Below, one piece after another: positions 32,862 to 41,568 of a stretch of DNA of 64,000 nt (position 1 is the first letter of the stretch; each line of letters starts with the position of its first letter). The notes beneath the pieces were generated by a model. That model made no database searches and had not been told where the DNA came from. It saw nothing but the letters and a program-made list of their open reading frames with translations. Position numbers and translations under genes: made by a program. The stretch is from 20CM-2-55-15 sp964633285 (GTDB lineage Bacteria > Acidobacteriota > Terriglobia > 20CM-2-55-15), in contig CAZWGA010000023.1 in the NCBI GenBank assembly GCA_964633285.1, positions 1 through 64,000 of the forward strand, read 5' to 3'.

Positions 32862-32966
32862 ATGGCTTGGCGTTTCGGCCCTGCAAACGGCTTTGCGAAT
32901 CGACGCAATTTCATTTATCTTCGTCCGGGATATTTCTATTAACGGCTTATTCAGAGGAACCAAGAC

Positions 32967-33755
32967 ATGAAGTTATTGTACGAATTTATTCCCAGACTGG
33001 ACTTTGTCAGCGCTGCGGGTCGAGTCAAGGATTTGGTTGACGGATGGAATATTACAGACAACGCAGGAGGTGCACCTGCGCCCGGCGGTGCTGCCGTGGC
33101 CTGTGTGCTCAAACAGATATATCCGGACAAGATTGCAATACCGATGCTGATCACGAACTATAAAGGTCCGGTGGAAATCGGCTCGGCCGCTCTTGCCGCC
33201 GAAGCGATGGGCGTCGATGGCATGTTGCCGGATCCGGGCGATCCTCCCAAGTACGGAAGCCTGATAAGGACGCGGGAAGATGGAAGCTGTCAAATCATAT
33301 CGGACCCGGATGAAATCCTCGCATATCGACGTTCCACGGGGCCGGCTGAAGAGGTCAGAAACTATCTCCGAAACAAAGTCAAAGTAACCAGGGTAAAGCT
33401 GGGTTGTTTGTTGACGGCGCGCGTGCCCGCGGAGAGCGCTATCGCACGCTTACAAAATGACTGGGATTTCTGCTTCTTCTTAAGACTCGAAGAGGCAACG
33501 CTACCGAAGCTGAAACAGGTAGCTGAAGAATGCAAACGCCTCGGGAAACCTATCTATCCTTACTTCGTCGTCGGGACACCCAAAAATCAGAAGACTCTGG
33601 AGAGAATCGGATGGCCTGCGAGCGCAACCATGGAGAATGCTGAAAGATTTGTCTCCGATCTCGAAGGTGTTGTCACCGGCATCATTCCTACCTGCCTCGG
33701 AGACGTTGCAGGAGATATGGAATTATTGGAGAAGGTTCAGAAATTCAGAAGTTAG
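32967..33755 (+). CDS. Methylenetetrahydrofolate-reductase-like TIM-barrel protein
   Basis: A 262-residue protein without signal peptide. EFIPRLDFVSAAGRVKDLVDGWNITDN followed by IPMLITNY, AAEAMGVDGMLPDPGDPP and a later FFLRLEEAT strand recall the MTHFR/MetF barrel (catalytic Glu, VTDN loop, GDPP flavin loop). It lacks obvious full-length MetF features, and there is no metH or folate gene nearby. Base composition and codon use look more A+T-rich than the neighbours, so transfer is possible. Exact reaction unknown. GAGG lies about nine bases before the ATG. Confidence 0.5.
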   Translation: MKLLYEFIPRLDFVSAAGRVKDLVDGWNITDNAGGAPAPGGAAVACVLKQIYPDKIAIPMLITNYKGPVEIGSAALAAEAMGVDGMLPDPGDPPKYGSLIRTREDGSCQIISDPDEILAYRRSTGPAEEVRNYLRNKVKVTRVKLGCLLTARVPAESAIARLQNDWDFCFFLRLEEATLPKLKQVAEECKRLGKPIYPYFVVGTPKNQKTLERIGWPASATMENAERFVSDLEGVVTGIIPTCLGDVAGDMELLEKVQKFRS

Positions 33756-33776
33756 GGCGCGGTCTGTGGCCGCGCC
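33756..33776 (+). terminator. GC-rich hairpin directly after the MetF-like gene
   Basis: Stem GGCGCGG/CCGCGCC with a seven-base loop starts at the base after the stop codon. Only a weak T tract follows (TGCTTTGC). Likely terminator between convergent genes. Confidence 0.5.
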
Positions 33777-33830
33777 TGCTTTGCTGATTTCACGAAGAAC
33801 GCGCGCTCATCGAATTCAGCCCGACGTCTT

Positions 33831-34049
33831 CTACGCGGCAACCTTCTCCTCGAGCCGGGGTTTTGTAAGAACGTTCAGGACTATGGGAATTGTCGTTAGT
33901 GCGCCGATTGCAACCAACGCCCAACCCGCGCCTTTCCGCTCGTCCTTCTTGAACTTATCAGCGAGTAACAATCCGAGGCCGGCGCCGAGTGCGACTCGAG
34001 TTCCCCCGATCAACATAATTTCCGGGATCGTTAATCCTCTCTCTCGCAT
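33831..34049 (-). CDS. Small membrane protein of unknown function
   Basis: A 72-residue protein (MRERGLTIPEIMLIGGTRVALG...) with two short membrane helices, around GGTRVALGAGLGLLLA and GWALVAIGALTTIPIVLNVL, separated by a charged turn (DKFKKDERKG). The ATG at 34049 has GGAGG about five bases upstream, which fixes the start; a longer reading upstream has no RBS. No known domain was recognised. Confidence 0.7.
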   Translation of the reverse strand: MRERGLTIPEIMLIGGTRVALGAGLGLLLADKFKKDERKGAGWALVAIGALTTIPIVLNVLTKPRLEEKVAA

Positions 34050-34155
34050 AAACACCTCCCTCTTTTCAGTATAGGCGGAATCTGAGAGGAGGATGCGATA
34101 TTGGATTCTCCTGATATGATCTGGGCGCCCGAATACATTCGAATTGTGAGGGAAA

Positions 34156-36099
34156 ATGCGAAAAGTCATTTCGCTCATCTTCGTCGCCGGATTGCTTGTC
34201 TGCTTTTCAGCCAGGGCTCAGGGTCCGGCTCGACCGGCAATCCCGGTGGATATCTCCGGTGAATGGCGTCTCGAGAATAATGAAGAAGACACGACAGCGC
34301 AGCCTCCGTTGGGCGATTATCTCGGTATTCCGTTCAATGACGCGGGGCGTATGCGATCCGACACGACCGCGGAATCCATTTGGGGCACGCCGGAATTTCA
34401 GTGCCGGCCGCACGCATTTCCCCATCAGTGGCGCGGCCTGGGCGGCGCGCGCATTTTGAAGGAACAGGATCCTCTCACGCGCGAGGTCAAGGTTTATCAC
34501 ATCCAATTCATGCGATCGCTGGACCGGCCGGTTTATATGGATGGCCGCCCGCATCCGCCGGCATGGGCTCCGCACACCTGGACCGGTTTTTCAACCGGGG
34601 AATGGCTCGGCAACACGCTGAAGATCACGACAACGCATCTCAAAGATGGTTACCTGAAGCGGGGCGGACCGCAGACGAGTGACATGTACACGATGATCGA
34701 GTACATCACCCGTCATGACGATATTCTGACCATCATTACGTGGATGGACGATCCTCTCTACCTTGACGAACCTTATGTTCAGTCCACGACGTACTACTAC
34801 GATCCCGCATCAACCGTCGCTACCGAAACCTGCAATGGTTCCGCTTTTGCAGAAAACGGCGGTACGGATCGGCATCACGTACCGCACTTTCTTCCCGGTG
34901 CAAATACGGCATGGAAGGAATGGCTTCAGAAGGAACCCGGAATTCCGGAAGAAGCGGTTCGCGGCGGAGTGAAGACGGTCTATCCCGAATACAAATCGGC
35001 GATGAATGGAAAGGCCTCTACTGCGAGTCTTACCGTTCCGTCTTCGCGATCTGTGCTGGACGCAGCGAAGCGAATCGCGGATCAAAGCCCGAAAGACGGA
35101 CAGGTCCACGTCCTGCCAGTGCAGGGCAACATCTATATGCTCGTCGCGGACGGAACGAACATCACGATGTCCGTCAGCCAGGAAGGTGTTCTCCTCGTCA
35201 ACACCGGCGCCGCGGAGATGTCGGATAAAATTCTTGCCGCGGTCAAGCAACTGTCGAATGCCGTTACCGCGCAACCCGCCGCGAACAATTGCTCGGGCGC
35301 GAATTGCCCGGGGATCTGGGGATGGTCGAGCCCGTATATCAACGGGATCATCAGTTCGCCGGGGCCCGCCAGGCCCATCCGGTACATCATCAACACCAGC
35401 GCGGCTCCGGAACATGTCGGTGGAAATGAGAAGATCGCGGTGGCCGGCTACTTTCCACGAGTTGATGGATTCGGCGCGGCGGTGGACAGCGTCGGGCGTA
35501 TCGCGTCGATCGTTGCCCATGAAAACGTCCTGAATCGAATGAGCGCGCCTTCCGGACAAAAAGGGACGGCGCCGGCAGGTGCGTTGCCGACCGATACGTA
35601 TTTCGATGAGCTGAACAAGCTGCCGGCCTTCGTTAACGGCGAGCCTGTGATTTTGTATCACGCGCCCGCGGCGAACACCGACGGTGACAGTATCGTGTTT
35701 TTCCGCCGCTCGGATGTCATCAGCGCGGGTAATTTGTTTTCAACCGTCAGCTATCCGGTCATCGATCTCGCAAAGGGCGGAAGCATTAAAGGCATCATTG
35801 CCGGACTGAATCAGATTCTCGATCTCGCCGTTCCTGAATATCGCGGGCAAGGCGGAACGTACGTCATTCCTGGACGCGGCCGGCTCTCCGACACCGCCGA
35901 CGTCGCTTCCTACCGGAACATGATGGTGATGATCTCCGATCGTATCCAGGCTCTGATCTCCAAAGGCATGACGCTCGAACAAGTGAAGGCTGCAAAACCC
36001 ACGATGGACTTCGACGGCCGCTACGGATCGAATTCCGGTCCATGGACGACAGCCATGTTCATCGAAGCCGCGTACAAAAGCCTGAAGGACAAAAAATAA
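34156..36099 (+). CDS. Secreted two-domain protein with a degenerate metallo-beta-lactamase fold
   Basis: A 647-residue protein with signal peptide ending SARAQ. Residues 30-260 form a beta-rich domain (ISGEWRLENNEED ... ITTTHLKDGYLKRGG ... MDDPLYLDEPY). Residues 300-647 follow the metallo-beta-lactamase layout, with MLVADGTNITMSVSQEGVLLVNTGA, PEHVGGNEKI, VAHENVLNRM, DLAKGGSIKGIIAGLNQIL and PGRGRLSD. The metal site is largely gone: HxHxDH reads SAAPEH (residues 415-420), the usual GD is GN (Asn526) and GH is GR (Arg574). Probably a binding or structural protein rather than a hydrolase. The stop overlaps the next ATG (TAATG). Confidence 0.75.
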   Translation: MRKVISLIFVAGLLVCFSARAQGPARPAIPVDISGEWRLENNEEDTTAQPPLGDYLGIPFNDAGRMRSDTTAESIWGTPEFQCRPHAFPHQWRGLGGARILKEQDPLTREVKVYHIQFMRSLDRPVYMDGRPHPPAWAPHTWTGFSTGEWLGNTLKITTTHLKDGYLKRGGPQTSDMYTMIEYITRHDDILTIITWMDDPLYLDEPYVQSTTYYYDPASTVATETCNGSAFAENGGTDRHHVPHFLPGANTAWKEWLQKEPGIPEEAVRGGVKTVYPEYKSAMNGKASTASLTVPSSRSVLDAAKRIADQSPKDGQVHVLPVQGNIYMLVADGTNITMSVSQEGVLLVNTGAAEMSDKILAAVKQLSNAVTAQPAANNCSGANCPGIWGWSSPYINGIISSPGPARPIRYIINTSAAPEHVGGNEKIAVAGYFPRVDGFGAAVDSVGRIASIVAHENVLNRMSAPSGQKGTAPAGALPTDTYFDELNKLPAFVNGEPVILYHAPAANTDGDSIVFFRRSDVISAGNLFSTVSYPVIDLAKGGSIKGIIAGLNQILDLAVPEYRGQGGTYVIPGRGRLSDTADVASYRNMMVMISDRIQALISKGMTLEQVKAAKPTMDFDGRYGSNSGPWTTAMFIEAAYKSLKDKK

Positions 36100-36842
36100 T
36101 GCGTGCCGCGGGAATCGCTCTTGTTTTGCTTTTCATCAGCAGCACCGCATTTGCGCAGCGCGGCGGCGGAGCTCCTCGTGGCGCGCCGGCACCGGCGGGT
36201 CGCGGATCTGCCGCGATCGACCTGACCGGTTACTGGGTGTCGGTCGTCAACGAAGACTGGCGATTACGCATGATCACTCCGCCGAAAGGCCAATACGATG
36301 CGCTGACACTCAACGCGGAAGGCCGCCGCGTTGGAAATACCTGGGATCCCGACAAGGATGAAAAAGCCGGAGAGCAATGCAAGGCCTACGGCGCAGCCAG
36401 CATCATGCGGCTGCCTGGAAGACTGCACATTACCTGGGAAAACGACACCACGCTGCGCATCGATACCGACACCGGAAACCAAACGCGCCGGTTTCATTTT
36501 GACGCCGTGGCTCCAGGCGAGCCGGCATGGCAGGGATATTCCGCGGCCAACTGGCAGTTCGGACCTTCCGCCCGCGGCGCCGCGCGCACCGGCAATTTGA
36601 AAGTCGTGACAACAAATCTTCGCGCCGGTTACATCCGAAAGAACGGCGCCCCGCACAGCGACAAAGCCGTCATCACCGAATACTTCGACTTGAACACCAT
36701 GCCCAACGGCGATCAATGGATGACCGTCACCACGCGAATCGATGATCCCGTATATTTCACCCGCGCATTGATCAATACGACGGATTTCAAAAAACTGCCG
36801 AACAACGCAGGCTGGAATCCGACTCCCTGCTCGGCAAAGTAA
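36099..36842 (+). CDS. Secreted protein, paralogue of the upstream N-terminal domain
   Basis: A 247-residue protein with signal peptide MRAAGIALVLLFISSTAFAQ. The core (IDLTGYWVSVVNEDWRLRM ... VVTTNLRAGYIRKNGAPHS ... VTTRIDDPVYFTR) matches the first domain of the preceding protein in order and spacing, so the pair arose by domain duplication or shared fusion. Function is unknown. The ATG overlaps the previous stop, so the two are translationally coupled and probably act together outside the cytoplasm. Confidence 0.75.
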   Translation: MRAAGIALVLLFISSTAFAQRGGGAPRGAPAPAGRGSAAIDLTGYWVSVVNEDWRLRMITPPKGQYDALTLNAEGRRVGNTWDPDKDEKAGEQCKAYGAASIMRLPGRLHITWENDTTLRIDTDTGNQTRRFHFDAVAPGEPAWQGYSAANWQFGPSARGAARTGNLKVVTTNLRAGYIRKNGAPHSDKAVITEYFDLNTMPNGDQWMTVTTRIDDPVYFTRALINTTDFKKLPNNAGWNPTPCSAK

Positions 36843-36895
36843 ACGGGACGAGCGATGCCTTCCGTCATAGGTGTTTGTCAGTCAGGAGGTCCTCA

Positions 36896-38053
36896 ATGCG
36901 TATAGCGGCGATTTTCTCCTTCGTGATTCTTCTTACGCTCTCCCTGAGTTCCGGAGCAGCGGCGCAGTCGGCAAGTCTGCCGGTTCAACTTACCGACGCA
37001 GAATTCTGGCGCATTTTTACGGATTTCTCGGAGCCTGGCGGCCAATATCCATATGAGAACTTTGTCACCAATGAAGAGACGATTCAGGATGTCATGCCTG
37101 TACTAACAAAGGTCGCAAAACCAGGGGGAGTCTATCTGGGCGTCGGACCCGAACAGAATTTCACATATATGGCGGGACTGAAACCACGAATGGCTTTTGT
37201 GTTTGATATCCGCAGACAGAACGCCATCGAACACCTGATGTACAAAGCTCTGTTTGAAATGTCGCCGACGCGCGGAGATTTCGTATCTCATTTGTTTTCG
37301 ATCAAAAGTCCGGAGAAAGTGCCGGCAACGGCAAGGGCGAATGGACTGTTTCTGGCGTTCGATGGCTTGAAAGGGGACCGGGCTTATTACAATCAAAACC
37401 TTGCCGCCATCAAAGAGAACTTCTCAAAGCATCGATTCGCGTTGAGCGCGGACGATCTAAAAAAGGTGGAGTACATTTACGATGTCTTCTTCCGCGGCGG
37501 ACCCGATATCGATTACAAATTCGCCAGCGAGTGGCCCGCCGGTATGGCCCCCGCGCCGACGTATGTGCAAGCGATGACCGACACTGATGCCGACAAGAAA
37601 TCCTGGAGTTTTCTCGCCACAGAAGACAATTACCGGTTCGTCCGGGAGATGCAGCTCAAGAACCTGATTATTCCCCTCGTTGGCGATTTCTCCGGCCCGA
37701 AGGCCATCCGCGTGGTCGCGGACTACATCCGGCAGCACAACGCCATTGTGTCCGCATTCTATGTCTCAAATGTCGAGACCTACCTGGATGCGCCTGCGCG
37801 CGGTGGAACTCCGGAAAAGATAAACAGTTTTTATCAGAACACCGCTGCCTTACCGATGGACTCTTCGAGCTTGTTTATCCGGTTCGTCGGCCTTGGAGAT
37901 GCCGTCGCAAATTTAAAGTGGATAAAGCAGCAGCGTTGGCTTCAGACCGTGTCGCCAATGATGGATCTGACCAGCAAGGTTAAATCCGGTAACAAGCTCT
38001 CGTATTCCCAGGCTCTCCAGTTGATTCCCGATCCTAAGATGCTTGCGCCCTGA
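36896..38053 (+). CDS. Conserved secreted protein, methyltransferase-like fold (LIC_10091-like)
   Basis: A 385-residue protein with signal peptide ending AAAQ. The conserved stretch GVYLGVGPEQNFTYMAGLKPRMAFVFDIRRQNAIEHLMYKALFEMS recalls a nucleotide-binding fold seen in a family named after Leptospira LIC_10091. The role of that family is not known to me, and the database link is from memory. AGGAGGT five bases before the ATG fixes the start. It is third in a plus-strand series of secreted proteins. Confidence 0.65.
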   Translation: MRIAAIFSFVILLTLSLSSGAAAQSASLPVQLTDAEFWRIFTDFSEPGGQYPYENFVTNEETIQDVMPVLTKVAKPGGVYLGVGPEQNFTYMAGLKPRMAFVFDIRRQNAIEHLMYKALFEMSPTRGDFVSHLFSIKSPEKVPATARANGLFLAFDGLKGDRAYYNQNLAAIKENFSKHRFALSADDLKKVEYIYDVFFRGGPDIDYKFASEWPAGMAPAPTYVQAMTDTDADKKSWSFLATEDNYRFVREMQLKNLIIPLVGDFSGPKAIRVVADYIRQHNAIVSAFYVSNVETYLDAPARGGTPEKINSFYQNTAALPMDSSSLFIRFVGLGDAVANLKWIKQQRWLQTVSPMMDLTSKVKSGNKLSYSQALQLIPDPKMLAP

Positions 38054-38093
38054 CGTTCGGGTCGCACAATGTCCTTTGATGCCGGGCCCGCGC

Positions 38094-38128
38094 TTGACAC
38101 CTACAATGTATATATGTATACAGTGTAG
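38094..38128 (+). promoter_or_regulatory. Strong promoter overlapped by a PadR-type inverted repeat
   Basis: TTGACA at 38094-38099 and TATACA at 38117-38122 are separated by 17 bases. An inverted repeat with 12-base arms (38101-38112 CTACAATGTATA and 38117-38128 TATACAGTGTAG, one mismatch, four-base loop) covers the spacer and the -10 box. PadR repressors bind ATGT...ACAT palindromes of this kind, and a padR gene is second in the operon. Feedback repression is inferred. Confidence 0.7.
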
Positions 38129-38152
38129 GCATTGATTCACAAGGAGCGAACA

Positions 38153-38593
38153 ATGCAAACACAGTTTGCCGGTATCTTGCTTGCGATCGTGATGGGTATC
38201 GTATCCGGTTTTGCCCAGGGCAATCCGGAAAGTATGGCGTTGACGAACGCGGCTCAAACACTCTCGGCGATGGCTTTCGACGCCGGCACCGGAGTCACGG
38301 TTCACGCGAGAGTCGCAAGTGCGGTGTGGCCCGAACGGGCTGCGGGCATGATCGTCGTTGAGGTTGCCGGAAGTTCCGAAAAATACGCATTCTCCACAGC
38401 CGGTGTGCCGGCCATGGCGAAGCAGGGGTTATCGCGTTTCACGCTGAAACCCGGAGATGAGGTCGTCATCTCGGGGGTACTGGCTAATGGGAATCTTAAG
38501 ATCGGCCCGGGCTTTAACGCCGCGCGCGCCGACCTGATCGCGCGGGCCGACGGAACCCGGCTCTTTGACCGGACGCAGCTTCCGGTAAGGTAG
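38153..38593 (+). CDS. Small secreted protein with OB-like beta domain
   Basis: A 146-residue protein with signal peptide (MQTQFAGILLAIVMGIVSGFAQ). The mature part contains GMIVVEVAGSSEKYAF, LKPGDEVVISGVLANGNLKIGPG, similar in shape to short secreted domains that measure or bind ligands near membranes; I do not recognise a named family with confidence. AAGGAG precedes the ATG. First gene after the PadR-type promoter, 9 bases before padR. Confidence 0.6.
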   Translation: MQTQFAGILLAIVMGIVSGFAQGNPESMALTNAAQTLSAMAFDAGTGVTVHARVASAVWPERAAGMIVVEVAGSSEKYAFSTAGVPAMAKQGLSRFTLKPGDEVVISGVLANGNLKIGPGFNAARADLIARADGTRLFDRTQLPVR

Positions 38594-38602
38594 ATAGTTT
38601 TT

Positions 38603-38944
38603 ATGGCAGACGTCCTGGGGCCATTTGAACAAGCGGTATTATTGGCGCTCGTCAAGCCGGCGACAGCACTCGGCACGAAAGCCTATGGCCGGGCGGTGCT
38701 GAAAGAAGTACAAGTGCGTCTTGGTCGAGAAGTCTCGGCAGGCGCCGTCTACGCGACGTTGGACCGGTTGGAACAGAAAGGATTGATTTCTTCCGTGATT
38801 CGGCCGGGCGATGATACGCGCGCCGGTTTGCCGCGTCGTTGCTACTCGATCAAACCTCCGGGCATTCGCGCGTTGAATGAAGCCAAAACCGCTGTAGACC
38901 GCATTTGGTCGGGCGTCCGGCTTCCACTTAAAAGAGCGCTATGA
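38603..38944 (+). CDS. PadR-family transcriptional regulator
   Basis: A 113-residue winged-helix protein: FEQAVLLALVK...AYGRAVLKEVQVRLGREVSAGAVYATLDRLEQKGLISS is the PadR core, followed by RRCYSIKPPGIRALNEA and a short dimerisation helix. It probably represses the promoter at 38094. Its end overlaps the next gene by 4 bases (ATGA), as in many acidobacterial padR-permease pairs. Confidence 0.9.
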   Translation: MADVLGPFEQAVLLALVKPATALGTKAYGRAVLKEVQVRLGREVSAGAVYATLDRLEQKGLISSVIRPGDDTRAGLPRRCYSIKPPGIRALNEAKTAVDRIWSGVRLPLKRAL

Positions 38945-39672
38945 GAAACGTTCCCGGAAATCGAACAGGAATGCCACCCGTTTGGGCCGAAGCGTTGCTG
39001 CGTACGTTGCTCGCGCAGCGCAGTCAGGATGCGGTCGCGGGGGACTTGCTGGAAGAGTACCGCGAGTCGGTCCTTCCGGCAGTCGGGACGTTTCGAGCGC
39101 GGATCTGGTATCTCCGCCAGGTGATGTCTTTCCTGAGTGTTGCCGATGCGTTGGACGTTGCAGAAAAAATATCGGGACCGTTACTGTGGGGAACTGTTGT
39201 TGCTTTGTTCGGCTACGCGTTGATTTTTGCCTTGCCGTCTGCGACGGCAATCCCTTTCAGCACCCTGCTGTTTCTGTTCACGCCAATCGTGCTTATCGTC
39301 CCTTCAGCGGCGGTGGTTCGAACATTGGAAAAGCGGCGGCCTCTGTTTCGAATGTGTTGCGTTGGCCTTGCCCCGTTCGCCGCAATCACAGCCGCGGTAT
39401 CGAGTGCTCAAGTATTCCGGCCCGAGATCATCATGGCAACCTTTCTGGTGATCACGACAGCAGTTGGTTTCCATGGTGCATGGATAACCGGACTGGTCCG
39501 GGCAGGTATCGTGGTTGCGGTTGCAATCGGTACAGCGGGAGCTGTCGTCTTGTTTGTGACCGTGGATGCTTTAAATCTCCCTCATCCACCGCTGATCGCA
39601 GTTTTTGCCCTACCCGCTATGGCCGCGATCTCCGGAACAATCGGCGCAGTGCTGGGAAAACGTTCTGAGTAG
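38941..39672 (+). CDS. Permease-prefix-domain membrane protein without an ABC permease part
   Basis: A 243-residue protein. Residues 10-55 (PPVWAEALLRTLLAQRSQDA ... GDLLEEYRE) match the permease prefix domain usually fused to ADOP permeases that follow padR. Here it is followed by six predicted membrane helices and then ends, with no MacB domain. It may be a truncated descendant or an independent partner. Translationally coupled to padR. Confidence 0.65.
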   Translation: MRNVPGNRTGMPPVWAEALLRTLLAQRSQDAVAGDLLEEYRESVLPAVGTFRARIWYLRQVMSFLSVADALDVAEKISGPLLWGTVVALFGYALIFALPSATAIPFSTLLFLFTPIVLIVPSAAVVRTLEKRRPLFRMCCVGLAPFAAITAAVSSAQVFRPEIIMATFLVITTAVGFHGAWITGLVRAGIVVAVAIGTAGAVVLFVTVDALNLPHPPLIAVFALPAMAAISGTIGAVLGKRSE

Positions 39673-39727
39673 AGGCGCCAAACTGTAAAATGGAACGCTC
39701 ACGCATCAAGTATGGAGGTAGAGGTTT

Positions 39728-40876
39728 TTGGGTAAACCCATCAGGGCCAATCCCGCCGATTCAGCGCCAATCGGAATTCATTTGAGCATGCCGGACGGCT
39801 TGTTGCTCCCGATCAACGAACTGCTGGCCGCGCACGAGAACGTTCTTCGGACGGAAGGGCGGAAGGCGCTGGAGTACGGCGGCAGCCAGGGCTTCGAAGG
39901 CCTGCGCGAGTGGCTCGCGGCCGGCTACAACACGAAGGAGTCCGCACACGCCGACGCCCGGTCGATCGTGCTCACATCCGGGGCGGCGGGCGGACTCCAC
40001 GACCTCTGCGACGCGCTCATCACGCCGGGCGGCGTCATCCTTACGGAGCAGCCAACCTTTTCAGGAAGCCTCAGAACGCTGGCCGCATCCGGCGCGGAGG
40101 TAGTGGGCATCTCGATCGGGCGCGACGGCCTTGATCCGGAGGACTTCGAACGCGCCGTTACGAATATCACCGCGGCCGGCAAACGAATCAAGCTCCTATA
40201 CACCGTTCCGAATTTCAACAACCCCACTGCGGCGCTGCTCTCATTGGAACGGCGTCAGCAAATAGCCAGGATCTGCCGCGCGGCCGGCATCATTGTGGTC
40301 CAGGACGACGCGTTTGCAGACCTGACTCTCGGCCCCGAAGTGCCACCATCGTTCTGGTCGATTATGGAAGGCAAAGGTGTCGTGATACTCGGTACCTTCA
40401 GCAAGTCGCTTGCGCCGGGACTGCGGCTCGGTTGGATACTCGCCGAAGAAAAGCTCGCGGACGATCTTGTGGGCAGGCGATTGGATCTCGGGGTCTCGCC
40501 TCTGACCGCGCGAGCAGTGACAGCCTACTGCGAGTCTGGCGGCTACCGGTCACATCTCCGGCAAATGATCCCGGTCTATCGAAGCAAACGTGATGTGTTA
40601 CTGGCCAGGATCGAAGCGCTTCGGTCACGCCTCGGCGATTGGAAGGTGCCCGAAGGCGGATTCTCGTTGTGGATCGAACTCATCTCAGGAATCGAATCCG
40701 CTCGGCTGCAACAGGCCGCTCGCGAAAAAGGTGTGCTGGTGGCAAATGGCCGGCCGTTCTTTGTGGACGAACCCCGCTCACAGGGAATCCGAGTCTGCTT
40801 CAGTAATGTTTCGGAAACAGAGTTGAAAGAGGCTGTGGACCGATTAGAACGCGCTCTCGAAGTTGTAAGAGCCTGA
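39728..40876 (+). CDS. PLP-dependent aminotransferase (class I/II)
   Basis: A 382-residue fold-type I enzyme like 2-aminoadipate or MocR-type aminotransferases. It has EYGGSQGFEGLREWLA, TSGAAGGLHDLC, TVPNFNNPT, the aldimine Asp-Ala in VVQDDAFADL, and the PLP lysine in GTFSKSLAPGLRLGW. There is no GntR N-terminal domain, so it is a free aminotransferase. The start codon is TTG at 39728 with GGAGGTAGAGG just upstream. Substrate unknown. Confidence 0.85.
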   Translation: MGKPIRANPADSAPIGIHLSMPDGLLLPINELLAAHENVLRTEGRKALEYGGSQGFEGLREWLAAGYNTKESAHADARSIVLTSGAAGGLHDLCDALITPGGVILTEQPTFSGSLRTLAASGAEVVGISIGRDGLDPEDFERAVTNITAAGKRIKLLYTVPNFNNPTAALLSLERRQQIARICRAAGIIVVQDDAFADLTLGPEVPPSFWSIMEGKGVVILGTFSKSLAPGLRLGWILAEEKLADDLVGRRLDLGVSPLTARAVTAYCESGGYRSHLRQMIPVYRSKRDVLLARIEALRSRLGDWKVPEGGFSLWIELISGIESARLQQAAREKGVLVANGRPFFVDEPRSQGIRVCFSNVSETELKEAVDRLERALEVVRA

Positions 40877-40896
40877 GACGACCTTTGGGTTTTCTC

Positions 40897-41175
40897 TCAC
40901 TTCTTCGGAAAATGCTTTTGCCACATGCTATCCAGCGTGGCCCGGATCAAATTGCGGTTAGGCTCAAAGAGTCCTGATGGAATCCGAGGAAGTTGGGTTT
41001 CCAGTCCTTTTGCGCGATTCTGGAGCATTCTGGCATAGTCCATGGCGTACTCCTGCGCCACCATGTCAGAAATGCCCCTGCAATAGACGACGGCCTCACC
41101 GTTGAATGCCAGCAGTGCGGCGCTGAATTCCGGATCAAATCGCTCATCCAAATTAAACCTCCGGTCCGCCCACAA
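40897..41175 (-). CDS. Hypothetical protein
   Basis: A 92-residue frame starting with TTG, with a plausible composition (FDPEFSAALLAFNGEAVVYC, YARMLQNRAKGLETQLPRIP). No domain or Shine-Dalgarno was recognised. The frame stays open upstream for about 23 codons without an ATG. It follows the zinc-ribbon gene on the same strand. It could be a degraded reading frame. Confidence 0.4.
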   Translation of the reverse strand: MWADRRFNLDERFDPEFSAALLAFNGEAVVYCRGISDMVAQEYAMDYARMLQNRAKGLETQLPRIPSGLFEPNRNLIRATLDSMWQKHFPKK

Positions 41176-41207
41176 TACCGGGTCCGATGCAACTTTCGCA
41201 CCAGGCC

Positions 41208-41468
41208 TTAAGCTCGGTTCCTGGGCTTTCCACTTTTGCCGCTTTCAAGGTTCCTTCCGGTTTCATCGGGCTTGCCCGGCTGCTTTTGAAAACGCGAAAT
41301 GGTTGCGCCGGTATAGTCCGCCTGATGCCGGCAATTGTCCAAGGGACAAGTCAACACAAGTTTTCCCGGCGACGCGGATTGACGTTTTTCCGCCCCATCG
41401 CTGCTGTCGAGGGCGAACAAAATGGGCAGGCGGCACTTCCGGCAACGAACACCGAGATACCATCGCAT
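41208..41468 (-). CDS. Small zinc-ribbon-like protein
   Basis: An 86-residue protein, MRWYLGVRCRKCRLPILFAL..., with two cysteine pairs, C-x2-C (VRCRKC) and C-x4-C (LTCPLDNC), separated by about 30 residues, suggesting a zinc ribbon. The function is unknown. The ATG at 41468 gives the compact form; a TTG at 41498 is in frame. No strong ribosome site. Confidence 0.5.
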   Translation of the reverse strand: MRWYLGVRCRKCRLPILFALDSSDGAEKRQSASPGKLVLTCPLDNCRHQADYTGATISRFQKQPGKPDETGRNLESGKSGKPRNRA

Positions 41469-41568
41469 GTCGGCTCGGGGCCATCGAGAAATGTTCAACG
41501 GATTTCACTTCCATCATGAATGCCGGAGTCTTCCCTTATCTGCATTCCGGCTCGTATCCAGGCGATAA

